From: Dichetophora obliterata
Lineage: Eukaryota; Arthropoda; Insecta; Diptera; Sciomyzidae
Length of the DNA stretch: 64,000 nt
Direction: 5' to 3'
Assembly: GCA_963920525.1 (NCBI GenBank)
Contig: OY986435.1
Location: 303,993,408-304,057,407, forward strand
The notes under the pieces are model-generated. The model made no database searches. It was not told the DNA's origin and was given only the letters and a program-made list of their open reading frames with translations. The translations under genes and the position numbers were made by a program. Positions 38,130-49,852 of the stretch are shown one piece after another (positions within the stretch are counted from its first letter, which is position 1; each line of letters opens with the position of its first letter).

Positions 38130-39008
38130 TTTAATTGGAAATGCTCTATCCAGCTGTGGGCTCCCAAATAAAACTGAGTTAGGGCTTTTAACAAAAAAAC
38201 ACAATCTACCTCTACTTAGTCCTCTTTAACTGGGAAAAACAAGACTTAGCTTCTCAGATCAAGCAAAATACCTGTTCCTTATACTGGATAGAAAACTTAA
38301 CTGAAAGCCCTATCTGCTCGCGAGAACCAAAAAGCGAATATTGCCCTGTACTCATGCAAAAAGGCGGTAGATAGGAAATGGGGTTTACAACCAAGTGTTA
38401 CTCACTGGCTATACACAGCAGTTGTAAGGCCAATCTTTCTATATGGTGCTATTGTCTGGTGGCATGCACTTAACAAACAGACTCACTTAAGCCTTCACCG
38501 TAAAGTTCAAAGATCAGCTGAACTGTGCATCAGTGGAGCAGTAAGAACCTCTGCGAAAGACGCATTAGACATAATGCTCCACCTTACACCACTTCACATC
38601 GTAGCTAAACAGATGGCAGCTAATACAGCCATCTGCCTTGATGCCTCCTCCCAGTGCAAAGAAGGTACGCTAGGCCACTCCTGCATTAGGAAATTTCTTC
38701 CTCCTATACCTAGGTCCATCGACTGCATTACACAAAAACTATCCTTTAAAAGGAAGTTCGATGTATCCATTCCCTCTCGAGAAGAGTGGGAACTAGGAAG
38801 CCTTTCACCTAATAATGCCTTTGAGATTTTTACTGACGGAGCAAAACTAGATGGTAAAGCTGGTGGAGGAGTCTACTCTGAAGCGATAAACATTAATACA
38901 GTCTGCAGGCTTCCTTATCATTGCAGCGTATTTTAAACTGGCTTTATTCCAAAATGAGGCTTTAGCTTGGCTCTTGGTTAATGAGATATCTTCCATGGAT
39001 ATCTGCAT
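38130..39008 (+). pseudogene. LINE fragment: RT thumb and RNase H, first half
   Basis: The + strand reads YLFLILDRKLN, stop, KPYLLARTKKANIALYSCKK, then YTAVVRPIFLYGAIVWW (RT thumb). MLHLTPLHIVAKQMAANTAI follows, and EIFTDGAKLDGKAGGGVYSE is the RNase H start (38574-38936). A stop and frameshift come before EISSMDICI at the right edge. There it is cut by the element at 39009-44146; the frame resumes at 44155. It is in the same sense as scrib and 5'-truncated. Confidence 0.87.
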
Positions 39009-39891
39009 TAGACCGTCCCATTTTTACTTTTTTGAAAAGTTCTCGAGACACGTTGATTTCTGATTTTACTCCTAAAAACATGAATTTTGGTATATAACAC
39101 TAATATTAACTAACGGTAAATAGTCGCGCAAACGGCTTAAAGGCTATTTGGCTAAAAATTCATTTTGTCGAAAAAACAAGAAATTTCTTCTTCTTTATTT
39201 TGCATATAACTACGAAATTAATTAAAAAAATTTATATCAATTTATACTTAATTAAAAGCTAATAACATTTTCCATCTTATGCTGTAAGAAAAATTGTATT
39301 TCGTTCAGTCCATTTTTTTTTTAAACTCTGCAAAGTTAAATTTTGTTTAAAATTTTTTAAAAAATTTGATAACTTAAACTCACATTACCTCGCGTTACAA
39401 GAGCATGAGGAAGAAGTTTTTGACTATGTAAATTTCGTATTTTGAGGATCTTTACGGCAAAAATTTTTATGTATAATTCGAAGATGTATATTATGGTATT
39501 TTTTCAAAAAAGCAATCCAACTGCACAGTGATTTTTTTCGAAAAAATTCAATTTTATTTTTATTAAACGTAGCTACATAAGTAGGTATGTTAAAGTGATA
39601 TGTATATGATGTTAGCTTTAATTCAACTTTATTTTTGTAATGTGCAATTTTTGATATATATATGACTATATATATTGATATATATGACTATTTCTATGGT
39701 CACAAGACATAATGACTAAACTCAAAGTATCGGAAAAACGACGATATCGAATAACTGCGACCTTTTTCCCGAAATTAATGAACCGTTACAAACTTCTTTA
39801 GGCGCGTTGAACGATTTTGGTAGAGGGTAAATCTTTGGTTTGCGTCATCGTGATTTTCCGAGTAACTCTCGTCACCAATACAGACAGCGAG

Positions 39892-40605
39892 CATGGCAGA
39901 ATAACCAGGTAGGGCCGACTCAAAGAGGAATGAAGTAGAAAGCAGAGAAAAGCGAGCTAGTTGTCAAAATCAGCTGTTCATCTCGAGTTTCTTTATGTTC
40001 ATGTTTTGCAGTTGATTTTTGGTTAAACTTTTTTTTTTGCTTTTTTGTAAATTGAACACTTGCTCGGCACTTTATAGTTTTATTTACACTGTTTAAATAA
40101 ATAACATTTTCATTCAAATTAACACAAACTTAACACACGTGTTCGCACTATTTACAATTTGAAAACATAATATTCTTATTTCAACCTTTTCTTTTCTGTT
40201 CTTTGTGAGGCAAACACGTGTTTGCGCAGACTGTTCGACAGTGTATTTGGCTGTTTTAGGTTTTTATCTGCACAAAAATTAAAATATTTTAATTTTTGGT
40301 TGTGTTTGCGCAAACCGTCTGTATAGTATGTAGTGAAAATTATACCTACTTGCCATAATCCCGAAACTTTTATAGAGTGAAGACGTGCGTGAAAGAAAAT
40401 ATATATTAAAATGGTAGCAGAAAAGAAAAATTTAATAGAATTTGAACTAAACAAATCAAGTCTGCGCAAACAAAGTCTGTGTAGTGTATGGTCGTCGCTA
40501 TGACGAGAAAAAAGTCTTGTTTGCGCAAAAAGTCTGTGCAGTCTATTTAGCCCTTAACAAGTAAGGGCACAGAGCGAGCCGGCCCTACCTGGTTATTCTG
40601 CCTTT
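39892..40605. mobile_element. 714-bp TIR element nested in the hAT-like element
   Basis: GGCAGAATAACCAGGTAGGG follows three bases at the left end, and its inverse CCCTACCTGGTTATTCTGCC precedes three at the right. ACAGCGAG flanks both sides (39884-39891, 40606-40613), again 8 bp. Internally the phrase GTTTGCGCA..AGTCTGTG recurs in both orientations (about 40222, 40305, 40465, 40520). It is non-coding. Confidence 0.85.
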
Positions 40606-40659
40606 ACAGCGAGTAAGATTTTAAATGACGCTTTTGGATCTTGACTAAGAGGCGCTGAG

Positions 40660-41170
40660 CAAGTAGGCTGACGAACTAGTTGAATTGAACAATTCGAACT
40701 CATAAACTATGTGAACTAGTTCGCTGATTCTCGTTCTTTTTCTTAAATTTATTCAACAATAGTTTTTGTTCGTCCTGATACAGTTTTTCACTAATGAACG
40801 TTAAAAAAACTTTTGGAACAAAAAATTTTTGTGGCAAATATTGTGTGAACTGCCCCATATGTAGTATTTTTATGTAAATTTCTGCTATGTCCACAGTTAA
40901 TGATTGATTCGTTCATATAGTTCGTTTCATTTTATAGACCTGATCATGAACGAGTAAAAAAACGAACTAAAAGACCTATTGAACTAAAAGATAGAACGAG
41001 CTAACATACATAACGATCCAAGACACCAAACGAACTATAAGACCTAACGAACTAACAACATGAACGAGTGCACGAAACGAACGAACTAAATGAGCTAAAA
41101 GAACTATATCAACGAACTAGTTCATTAAACTCAACTGAACTAAAAAGAGCGATCTTTTTAGTGAACTAAA
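40660..41170. repeat. degenerate GAACTA-rich array
   Basis: The words CGAACTA, GAACTAGTTC, AACGAACTAAAAGACCT and their inverses recur about twenty times in 500 bases, with palindromic GAACTAGTTC at two places. It looks like a decayed TIR element with short internal motifs. The ends are unclear. Confidence 0.6.
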
Positions 41171-41197
41171 ATGCCCAAGCCTAGCAGCAAGTTATAT

Positions 41198-41583
41198 TAA
41201 CCAGGTAGGCTCGATACGGAGAGACTTTAAAAAGTAGCCCTTTTATTCTGTGTTTGTTTTGATTCCTTTTCGACAATACCTAAAATTCTGTCAAAATCAT
41301 TTCGTGTTTCAACCATCAAATGTCAAACGAAAGAAAACAAAATAGAGAACGTGTGCCACTCACATTGACCGCATTCAGAGGAGTCACCTGTTGTGAATGG
41401 ATCATTTAATTGCAAAGGTTTCTGACTCAAATTTAAAAAAAAAACAGTTGCCAACTATTGACTCCGCGGAAAGCTGCCAATGTGTGTGACACAAGCACTT
41501 TGTATTGTTTTCTTTTGTGTGAAATTCGATGGTCGCAGCTCGTGAGAAAATAAGTAGTTGTCAAGGCTACCTAATAATAATTT
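41198..41583. mobile_element. possible MITE related to the 714-bp element
   Basis: TTAACCAGGTAGGCTCG on the left is partly matched by the inverse of CAAGGCTACCTAATAA on the right. The core AACCAGGTAGG is shared with the ends of the element at 39892-40605. Weak. Confidence 0.4.
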
Positions 41584-42905
41584 TATCATGACTGGGACTG
41601 CATCGTCCAAAAATTTTTTGTTCTTATTTCAGCTACCATATGTTTATAGCATCTTTTTTAGGATATAATTAATAAATAAAACTCATTGACACAAACACTG
41701 ACGCAAACAGTGAAAGTAATGTAAATGAAATTCAATGAAATTTATGTCAATACAAATTATATGTATACGTATTTTATGTGCATATTAATTATTTAAATAA
41801 GTTTAATTTATATTTTTGTTTATATGTTACTCTGTTTTTTATATTAATCCCCATAATTTAAAATATAATGAAATGATAAAAGACGAAAATAATGTACATT
41901 AATGATAAACCGGATGTACGGATGAACCGAATCGGGGGCAGGAAATAAACTGCACTTTGCTTGCTATGTTTTCTGTTTTCCTTGTAGTAAGATCTCAAAT
42001 GCAGAAACAGAAAATTTATTTTATTTTATGAGAATTATTTTTCATTCAATAGTGCTCCCTGTATTTTATTTTTATATCAGCAATATTCAATTTAAATGTA
42101 ATAATATAGTTTGGTGTAATTATAAAATAAAAATGCTATCTGAATAAAAAATATTTTGAAAGATATTATCAAAGTCTGATTGAGTGAAAATATAGAAAGT
42201 TTTTCCGATTAGCATGAAAATTTTTATAAAGCAGTAAAGCTGTCCGTGGCAGGACAAAGTCTTCCAGGGAATACTAATATTGTATACAAAGGTTTTCGCT
42301 TCGATCGGCAGTCCCCTCACTGCTATACTTTTTTTACGATATTTTGAGTTTAGTCATTTTTCCTTGTGACCACGGATTTTATGCTATTGATCTGCTTATG
42401 ATCATTCTTCGAAACAACAACAATATATCAGAAGCACGGACCTTAATGCTCTTGTTTTTTTTATACACAATCTTGTGTATTTTGGAAATTTGTGCATTTG
42501 TAAAAAAATTTTAAAATTTCCTATCAATTGTTTACGGTCTTTTATGTATAATTTGCTACATTTGTTGCAAAACATGAAATTCACAGCTAATTGATGAAAA
42601 GCAAAATTATTTTCCTATGGAAATTTTGCTTAACTCAATTTCATGTCGAAAAAATCTTTAAGCACAATTAATTCGTTTTTTTATTCGCTTATTTTTCATG
42701 TCAGTTTTTTTCGTCTTTACTTTTTTTTTATAATCAGCAGTCAGTTTGCAATTTAGTATTGCAATGTATAGTAAATCTTAGCTGTGGATTTTAGTGTTGT
42801 ATATATGCAATAGCGTAGTAAATGCAATCCTTTTTATTTTCTTAGTGTAGAGTAAATATATATTTTGCCATTTTGCAAATGATATGGTGCAAGATCATTT
42901 ACACT

Positions 42906-43139
42906 GGGCTCTTATCACGTAACTTTTAAAACGACTACCGTTCGAACGATACTATCCCATATTCCACTACTATCGCGCCCAGCAATCGTTTCGACTATAT
43001 CATTTGACAGTTGTTTGCCATTCATGAAGCTAGCAAAACGATATCTTTTCGACGATACATAAAATTAAAGGTTACGTGATGTTAAAGTATCGTAGAAACG
43101 ATATCATCAAACGAATCTCGTCATACGTGATGAGAGCCC
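42906..43139. mobile_element. 234-bp MITE
   Basis: GGGCTCTTATCACGTAAC on the left and GGGCTCTCATCACGTATG on the inverted right end. Inside, CGAACGATACTATC and AACGATATCATC motifs recur in opposite orientations. No target duplication was recognised. Confidence 0.75.
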
Positions 43140-43291
43140 TGGATTGTGAATAGCCCTAGTATGTTCACAGCATAAATATGCATTTTACCGCATTCTACTG
43201 TTATTTTTTTATTGTTATACAGCTTTGCTGCTATGAGCTGGCCTTTTAGACCTTCGCTGGCTTTACTATACTATGTAGTTTTTCAATATTT

Positions 43292-43547
43292 TATCTTGTA
43301 AGGAATTTATTGAGATGCATCCTTACTTGTGGAGTACGAATGAAAACTTTTTGGATAATAAAAAATTGTAAAACAATTTAACTATTTTAAATGATCCAGC
43401 AGAAAAAGACGTAGGGCTTCTAAATATGGTAAATAATACGTCGACAATGGATCCAGGACAGCAAAATTGTGTTATCCAAGTAATTGAACATTACAATAAA
43501 AATCATCCAAACAACAGAAAACGTACAATAGTTCGCAACTTAAGCTA
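43292..43547 (+). pseudogene. coding fragment with a possible MADF-like start
   Basis: One + frame reads CKEFIEMHPYLWSTNENFLD, then NKKL and stop. After the stop it continues ILNDPAEKDVGLLNMVNNTS and TMDPGQQNCVIQVIEHYNKN, then HPNNRKRTIVRNLS and stop. The residue mix looks like protein-coding DNA rather than the surrounding A/T noise. FIE...YLW resembles the first helix of MADF domains, but the match is short. It lies inside the hAT-like element, next to its right arm, and could be captured host sequence or part of the element's own lost gene. Confidence 0.4.
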
Positions 43548-44154
43548 ATGTCTCATAATTTTTTTCTTATAGTTATTTACATAAATATTTATGTAGCTAC
43601 GTTTAATAAAAATAAAATTGAATTTTTCGAAAAAATTCACTGTGCGGTTGTGTTGCTTTTGGTAAAAATTAATTACGAATTATACATCAAAATTTTTGCC
43701 GTAAAATTCCTCAAAATACGAAATTTACATAATCAAAAATTTCTTTCTCATGCTCTTGTAGCGCGGGGTAATGTGAGTTAAAGTTATCAAATTTTCGAAA
43801 AAAATGTTAAACAAAATTTCACTTGCAGACTTTTTTAAAAAAATGTACTGAACAAAATGCAATGTTTCTTAAAGCATATGATTGGAAATTTTATTAGCTT
43901 TTAAATAAGTATAAACTTTTAAAAATTGCTTCATGAGTTTCATAGTTATATGCAAAATGCTGAAGAAGAAATTTCTTTTTTTTTCGAAAAAATTAAGTTT
44001 TAGCCAGAAAGCTTTTAAGCCGATTGCGCGACTATTTACCGTTAGTTAATATTAAAGTGTTATATACAAAAATTCGTGTTTTTAAGAGAAGAATAAAAAA
44101 AGTCCTGTGAAATTTTCGAAAAACGTTGAAAAAGTGGGACGGTCTAATCTGCAT

Positions 44155-44760
44155 ACTATCTGCTAGTCAAGCGTAAAGTAAAGGTGCGAGCTTACAATAA
44201 TCTACAGATAAAGCAAGCCTTGGTATGTCTCTCACCACATGTAAACTCCTTACACAAGAATTATTCTGCAATAAAACCAACCACAGATGATCATCAGATA
44301 ACAAGTGCAATATAACGCGACAAATCTGACCCAAACTCACCCTTAAGCGTTCAAAAGAACTCATTTCCCCTAGGAAAGATCACATCAGCACCATGGTAGA
44401 AGTCCTTACAAGGCACTGCCTAATTGGCAGACACGTTCAGAGATTAAACATACCCCACAACGACTTCTGCAGAAGCTGTAGAGATGATAAGGAGGAAGAT
44501 TCTACAGTACCTTTCCTCTGCACTTGCTCTGCGCTGGCTCAAAATCGCTTCCTTCACTTAGGCAACTGGTTTCAATGACCTTAACGAACTCTCTGAATCT
44601 TCGGTACACCAAATTCTAGGCTTAGCAAACAGCTCAAATTGGTTTAAATAGGGAAAGGAAAATTAACCCTTGGTATTACAATTAGCCTCATTGTCCTAAG
44701 TGTGTCCCGTTTGAGTTAGCCACACTAACCTAACCTAAATTTACACCTAAATTCATAATT
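44155..44760 (+). pseudogene. LINE fragment, second half: RNase H end and Cys-rich tail
   Basis: It continues ICI-LSASQA from the piece ending at 39008. After damaged RNase H it carries HCLIGRHVQRLNIPHNDFCR followed by SCRDDKEEDSTVPFLCTCSA (44393-44578), the zinc-binding tail known in I/R1/Loa LINEs. DLNELSESSVHQILGLANSS follows in another frame. The 3' end near 44700-44750 has CTAACCTAACCTAAAT. Confidence 0.85.
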
Positions 44761-44929
44761 ATTATTATTGATCCAATACCATTTCCTTTGTTATACCATT
44801 ATTGCGTATTACCATAATTATTACCATAATAATTACCATAAAAAGTACCAAAACCATAGTTATTTCGTTACAGACTTCTACGATCAATTTTTGCCATATA
44901 ATCATCAAAGCGTATTTTTTGCGTTTTTC

Positions 44930-45400
44930 CTTTTTTCAATATGAATTGCTCTTTTCTGAATTTTATTTGGTCTTCTTTTAAATTTGAGCTGAAGTTTTTA
45001 TTAATTTTCTTAACTCTAATTTCTGAATTTCAATCTAGTTTTTCTGAATTTTTAATGAAACTTCTGGATTTAAATTGTTCTTTTCTGAATTTTAATTGGT
45101 CTTCCTTAAATTTTAACTGAAAATTTCATTTAATTTTCTAAATTCTGATTTCTGAATTTCAATCGAGTTTTCCTGAATTTTAAATGAAACTTCTGGATTT
45201 CAAAAGGAATATCTGAGTTTTTGATAAAGGAATTGATTCAAAAGAAATACCTCCTGAGTTGAATTTGAAATGATTTTTTTTTTAATTTTAAATACATTTT
45301 TAAATTTCAAATGGAATTTCTGAAATTTAACTGATCTTTTCTAAATAAAATAACCTAGAATAAAAGAAACTTTCAAAATGAGCTCAAAAAAGTTGAAGGG
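44930..45400. repeat. degenerate repeat block, inverse of 37640-38110
   Basis: Units such as TTTTCTGAATTTTAATTGGTC and AATTTCTGAATTTCAATC repeat about every 30-60 bases. Confidence 0.65.
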
Positions 45401-46009
45401 CTTTTCAAACGCAGAACTACTTTTCAAATAAAACCTTTTTGTGGTTGTGGTAAAAATGGTACAGTTCACTTTTGAATATTAATGGGTTAAGGTGAAAACT
45501 CAAACTTCTTAAGAAATTCAGATAATTATCACAAAAAAAAAAAATGGTAAAATAACAAAACATTTTTAAAATACATAACACTTTGCAATACTCGTAAAAA
45601 AAATATTTCTTCTAATATATAATATGTGTTACACCGAAACAATAACATAACACAATTTAAAATATATAAGAGTATATAATTAAAATTTTTGTCATAAAAT
45701 TTATTGTGTTTATGTATGTTATAAGTCATAAATTTAACTAATCTCTCTTGAATTTTTAAAAGAATTTTAAAATAAACTCGCGATTTTTTTTGACTATTTC
45801 ACATGCCTCTCTAACAATTATTGTAACAATTGTAATGTATGTTTCTAAGCGTTTCCCTTCTAAATAATTTCTAAAGTGTCAAAGAAGACAAAGTCTTAAA
45901 CTTGAAATTCGTTGCCTTCGTTGTTTTGAGCCTTACACTGAACTATTTATAACCAGAGTTCGCATTTGTTCATTCATGAACTGCTCATTTCTGCTTCTAT
46001 TCATTCGTT
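45401..46009. other. intron sequence
   Basis: A/T-rich with no recognisable gene or element. Confidence 0.6.
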
Positions 46010-47260
46010 TAAGAATATGAAGAAAGATCAAAGTGAGCAGCTCATTTTCGTGAAGAGCTGATCAAATTTTTTTTGTTCATGAACCGAAGAAGAGGCAACT
46101 CGTTTGTGCACGGGCATATTTTTTACTCCTGCGAAGAAACTGTTGCAATTCGTCTCTTATTTAATTCTTCACTTGTCGTTCGTTGGCTCTTCGTTTATTC
46201 ATGAATTGTTCATGAAGTGGTGAAGGCAACGGATGATACTCACTTGTTCACTGGCAAAAGATGGTTTGTATCAGAGAAGGAATTGGGTGCTGGCGCGAAC
46301 ACTAGGTAAAAATGGGTTGCTAAATCCGCATTCGTTTTCAGAATTTCAATGTTATGTAATTTTTTATAATAGGGCTGCCACCTAATATTTATTTTTAATA
46401 GTTTTAAACATAATTTAACAGTGTTAGGGGTCGCTGATTTCGAATCTGCAGTCAGAATTTTAAAATTTCATATGGTTAATAGGGTTGCCACCTAAGTTTT
46501 TTATTTTAACGAATTCGATGCTGGCACGAACACTAGGTAAAAATGGGTCGGTGAATTCAAGTCCGTTGTCAGAATTTCACATTTATGAATTTTTTGTAAT
46601 AGGGTTGCCACCTCATAAAATTTATTTTTATAGTTTTAAACATCATTTAACAGTTCCCCACATGATAGAATTGTTTAATGATGTTAAAAACTTTTAAAAA
46701 TACATATTATTAGGTGGCAACACTATTATTATAAAATTTTATAATTTTGAAATTCTGACAACGGATTCAGCGATTCGTTCGCGCCAGCCCCGAATTCGTA
46801 AAAATAAAAAATTAAGGTGGCAACCCTATTCACCATCTTGAATATTAAAATTTTGTTTTAAAACACTGTTAATTTATGTTTAAAACTATTAAAAATACAT
46901 TTTACGAGGTGGCAACCCTATTATTATAAAATTTTATAATTACAACGGATTCGGATTTAGCAACCCATTTTTACCTAGTGTTCGCGCCAGCATCCAATTC
47001 CTTCTCTGATACAAACCATCTTTTGCCAGTGAACAAGTGAGTATCATCCGTTGCCTTCACCACTTCATGAACAATTCATGAATAAACGAAGAGCCAACGA
47101 ACAACAAGTGAAGAATTAGATAAGAGACGAATTGCAACAGTTTCTACCCGCAAGAGTAAAAAATATTCTTGTACACAAACTGGTTTCCTCTTCTTCCCTA
47201 CACGCACAAAAAAGTCTGCCAGCTGTTCACGAAAATGAATATGAACACGTTTTCATCACC
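46010..47260. repeat. 1.25 kb foldback with repeated motifs between the arms
   Basis: Arms of about 300 bp, near 46010-46330 and 46965-47260, are inverted copies. One matching pair is GAACACTAGGTAAAAATGGG with its inverse; another is ATGGTTTGTATCAGAGAAGG with its inverse. The middle repeats modules TAGGGTTGCCACCTAA, GTCAGAATTT and AGTTTTAAACAT, in + orientation in its left half and inverted in its right half. The whole is one long palindrome built of short repeats. It is non-coding. Confidence 0.85.
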
Positions 47261-48452
47261 GATGAAAAAAAAAACAAATTTTATATATATTATGCTACTT
47301 GATCTCCTTGGAATACAACCAGAAACTCCCTTACCGACAGCATCTTTCATAAATCTTCCTCACAAATAGGCTTTTTATTACATTTCCATTGACTATATTT
47401 AATTCTTTTGACTTTGATCACAGTTCATTTGCATTATTAAACTTGTTTGAACTTGTTTTCCATGCGACTAATATTTAAAATATATTTTGCTAGCTTCTCT
47501 TCCAAAATCTCTTATAATAACTGCTAGCATTTTCAACACCAACATACTTTCTCATCAATCTATTTGCATATCTTTTGACTAAATTTTTTTATCACCTCTA
47601 AACCTGGCGTAATAAAGTCTTAAAAAATTACAACACTATTCGAATAAATTATGTTTGAATTTAAGATGCTTAGTTTTGGATTTTAAAAACTTGTTTTAGC
47701 TGCTTATTTCTGTTTCAAGCTTGTACGAATTTGGATTTTTGTTGACGTTTAGTTTAACTTGAAAAAAAAAATAAAAATAAAAACACGTCACTACCATGCC
47801 GATTCCCATCAAAGTGTATGTGAATTCAATTCATATCTAAGAGCCTTTGTCTGTCTTCATTTTCCTTTCCTCCACCCTCCCAAATCTTCAAACGTTTAAT
47901 TTAATAATAGTCATGATAAAATTAGTTTTTCCTCTTCTCTTCTGTGTACTTATTTCATTCTTTTAGTATTGAATTTTTCTTCTGCTTTATCTGCTTCTTC
48001 ATCAGCAAATGTCTTGTAAGCAACAAATACTGTCATGTTATTACCATAAATCTTCATTTGAACTGCCCGTCTGACCCTCAGTAATCGGAAGCTTGTTGAG
48101 AAAAAACTATAGCTCTAATTTGAAACTGGAACAGCAGCCAGACAGTTATTTTTCTAGGTCAGAGTTTACGAATTAAATTGTTTAAAAGTGCTTGCTTATT
48201 AAGGCGTGGTGCAGGAAGCTATTCTTAAATAAAAGCATTACTGAAAAAGACAATTTAATGCCTCACACAATCTTGCTTATATTCTAATATGTTTTAAATA
48301 AAAAAAAATATTTTGTTTACCATCCACTCAACTTTTATGTTTAAAACTTATTCGCTTCTATTAAATACATTGCGAGAAAAATCAGTGCTTATGACAGAGG
48401 GTGGAGCGAGTATTTTCCACTTTCAATTAAGTGCACAGTAAACTAATGCTTA
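47261..48452. other. intron sequence
   Basis: A/T-rich intron; no gene or element was recognised. Confidence 0.6.
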
Positions 48453-48664
48453 GTTTTCACTATGTCATTTTTATGACGATACAAAAGTTTATCAACTGAA
48501 ATATCACTTTAATAAAGCTCTAGAACATTTTCTGCATAGCTCCATTTAATAATTTATTTGTTTTTAATTTTCCAAGATAGTAAAATTTACAAAAAATATC
48601 AGCATGTTCTTATTTTCAATTTGATTGACAACAACTGACCACTGAAAATGACATAGTGAAAACG
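48453..48664. mobile_element. 212-bp MITE
   Basis: GTTTTCACTATGTCATTTT at the left has its exact inverse AAAATGACATAGTGAAAAC at the right. The middle is A/T-rich. No clear duplication. Confidence 0.65.
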
Positions 48665-49477
48665 AAGGATAAGAAACAAGCTTGGCACAGAAAAAGCAGC
48701 AAAGTTGGTGTTTCTAGTCAAAAATCTAAATAAATAAAACATGCTTATCTCTGTAAAAAAAGGTCAATAAATAACTAAGCCTTTAATAACTTGATTTATT
48801 TGGTCTTAACTAATTTATTTTAGCACAAAATAAAACATATAGTCTACATAAAGAAAACCGATTTAAATAAAAAAATCCGATTTTTTTGATTTAAAAAAAA
48901 AAAAATCTTGATTTTTATCAACCCTGATGTTTTACCAATAATGTTGAAGACATCAAAATGTTATTAAAAATAAAACATTTCCTTAAAGCACTTTATCTAT
49001 TAATTTCCACCAGGCTTTATTGGCTCAAAGGCTCCATTTAGGGTTTGATTACCTAGCACACACACACAATTATACTTAATGTAAAAAAGCGTCATGATAA
49101 AAAAAAAGATAACAAAGTTGCTTGTAGTAACTAAACAAAGATGAACTCGGACTCAACAATGCATAATAAATAAATCGTGGACTCGACACTGTATTCTGAC
49201 TATTTCTATTGATATATTAAAAATTATCACATGTTGTTTTGCTCGTTTCTAACTGCCTGATGTGTTGCCTGAGAAAAAGCTTGAATAATGTGTTTGAAGA
49301 CCGCTAACACGAGTTATTAGCATGTTGTTGCTTTATGCCTGCTTTCGTAATACTCATTCTATCTATTTACCAATTGTTTGCTTGTTGCCAATATTTATTT
49401 TTGCATTAATCACTTATCGAACACATTTTTTTCTCTTTCTTCCTTTCGCTTCTCGCTCTGTCGACCGATTTGTATAG
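48665..49477. other. intron before scrib exon 49478
   Basis: Poly-A tract at about 48891-48905, a CA microsatellite at about 49060. No gene was recognised. It ends with a pyrimidine-rich tract and TATAG acceptor. Confidence 0.6.
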
Positions 49478-49701
49478 TTACACGCGAACAAGAATCCGAC
49501 TCTGAGGGTTGGGAGGAACGCGAAGCTTCAAGAACACATTCCGTTAAATTTTCTGAGGAAGCGACACAGGAACGAGATACACCGTTTGTCCGTCAAAATA
49601 CACCGCATCCCAAGGAGCTGAAGGCAAAGGCACACAAGCTATTTGCCAAGGAGCGCAGTCGAAATGAGGAAGCTGCCAATTTGGATACTTTGTCTGAGGA
49701 G
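49478..49701 (+). CDS. scrib: scrib exon, LAP-specific segment b
   Basis: The acceptor is TTTGTATAG and the donor is GAG/GTAATG. The exon encodes about 74 residues: TREQESDSEGWEEREASRTH, then VKFSEEATQERDTPFVRQNT and PHPKELKAKAHKLF. The RQNTPHPKELKAKA stretch is the second LAP-specific motif of Scribble/Erbin-type proteins. The upstream acidic part is less conserved. An in-frame ATG upstream (49378) belongs to intron reading-through, so no start is inferred there. Confidence 0.94.
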
Positions 49702-49852
49702 GTAATGACCAAAGAAAGCAGTTTTTATTTATAAAAAAGCAATTAATTACATACATACATTCATAAGGCTTGAATTTGCAAATAAATTTATTTTTTATGT
49801 AAAAATGGCAATCCTTTTCATGAGCTTTTATTATAACTGCCGCTCTTTGCAG

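Larger units (their letters stand above)
39009..44146. mobile_element. 5.1 kb hAT-like element with about 580-bp TIRs
   Basis: It begins TAGACCGTCCCA and ends with the inverse TGGGACGGTCTA. It is flanked by ATCTGCAT (39001-39008, 44147-44154), an 8-bp target duplication as made by hAT transposases. The target is the RNase H region of a LINE. Inverted repeats continue far inwards: AACTAACGGTAAATAGTCGC near 39109 with its inverse near 44028, the block 39361-39480 with 43680-43800, and GTAGCTACATAAG with its inverse at 43590. That gives arms of about 580 bp. The 4 kb interior has no transposase but holds other elements. It is therefore a non-autonomous foldback-type element. Confidence 0.88.
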
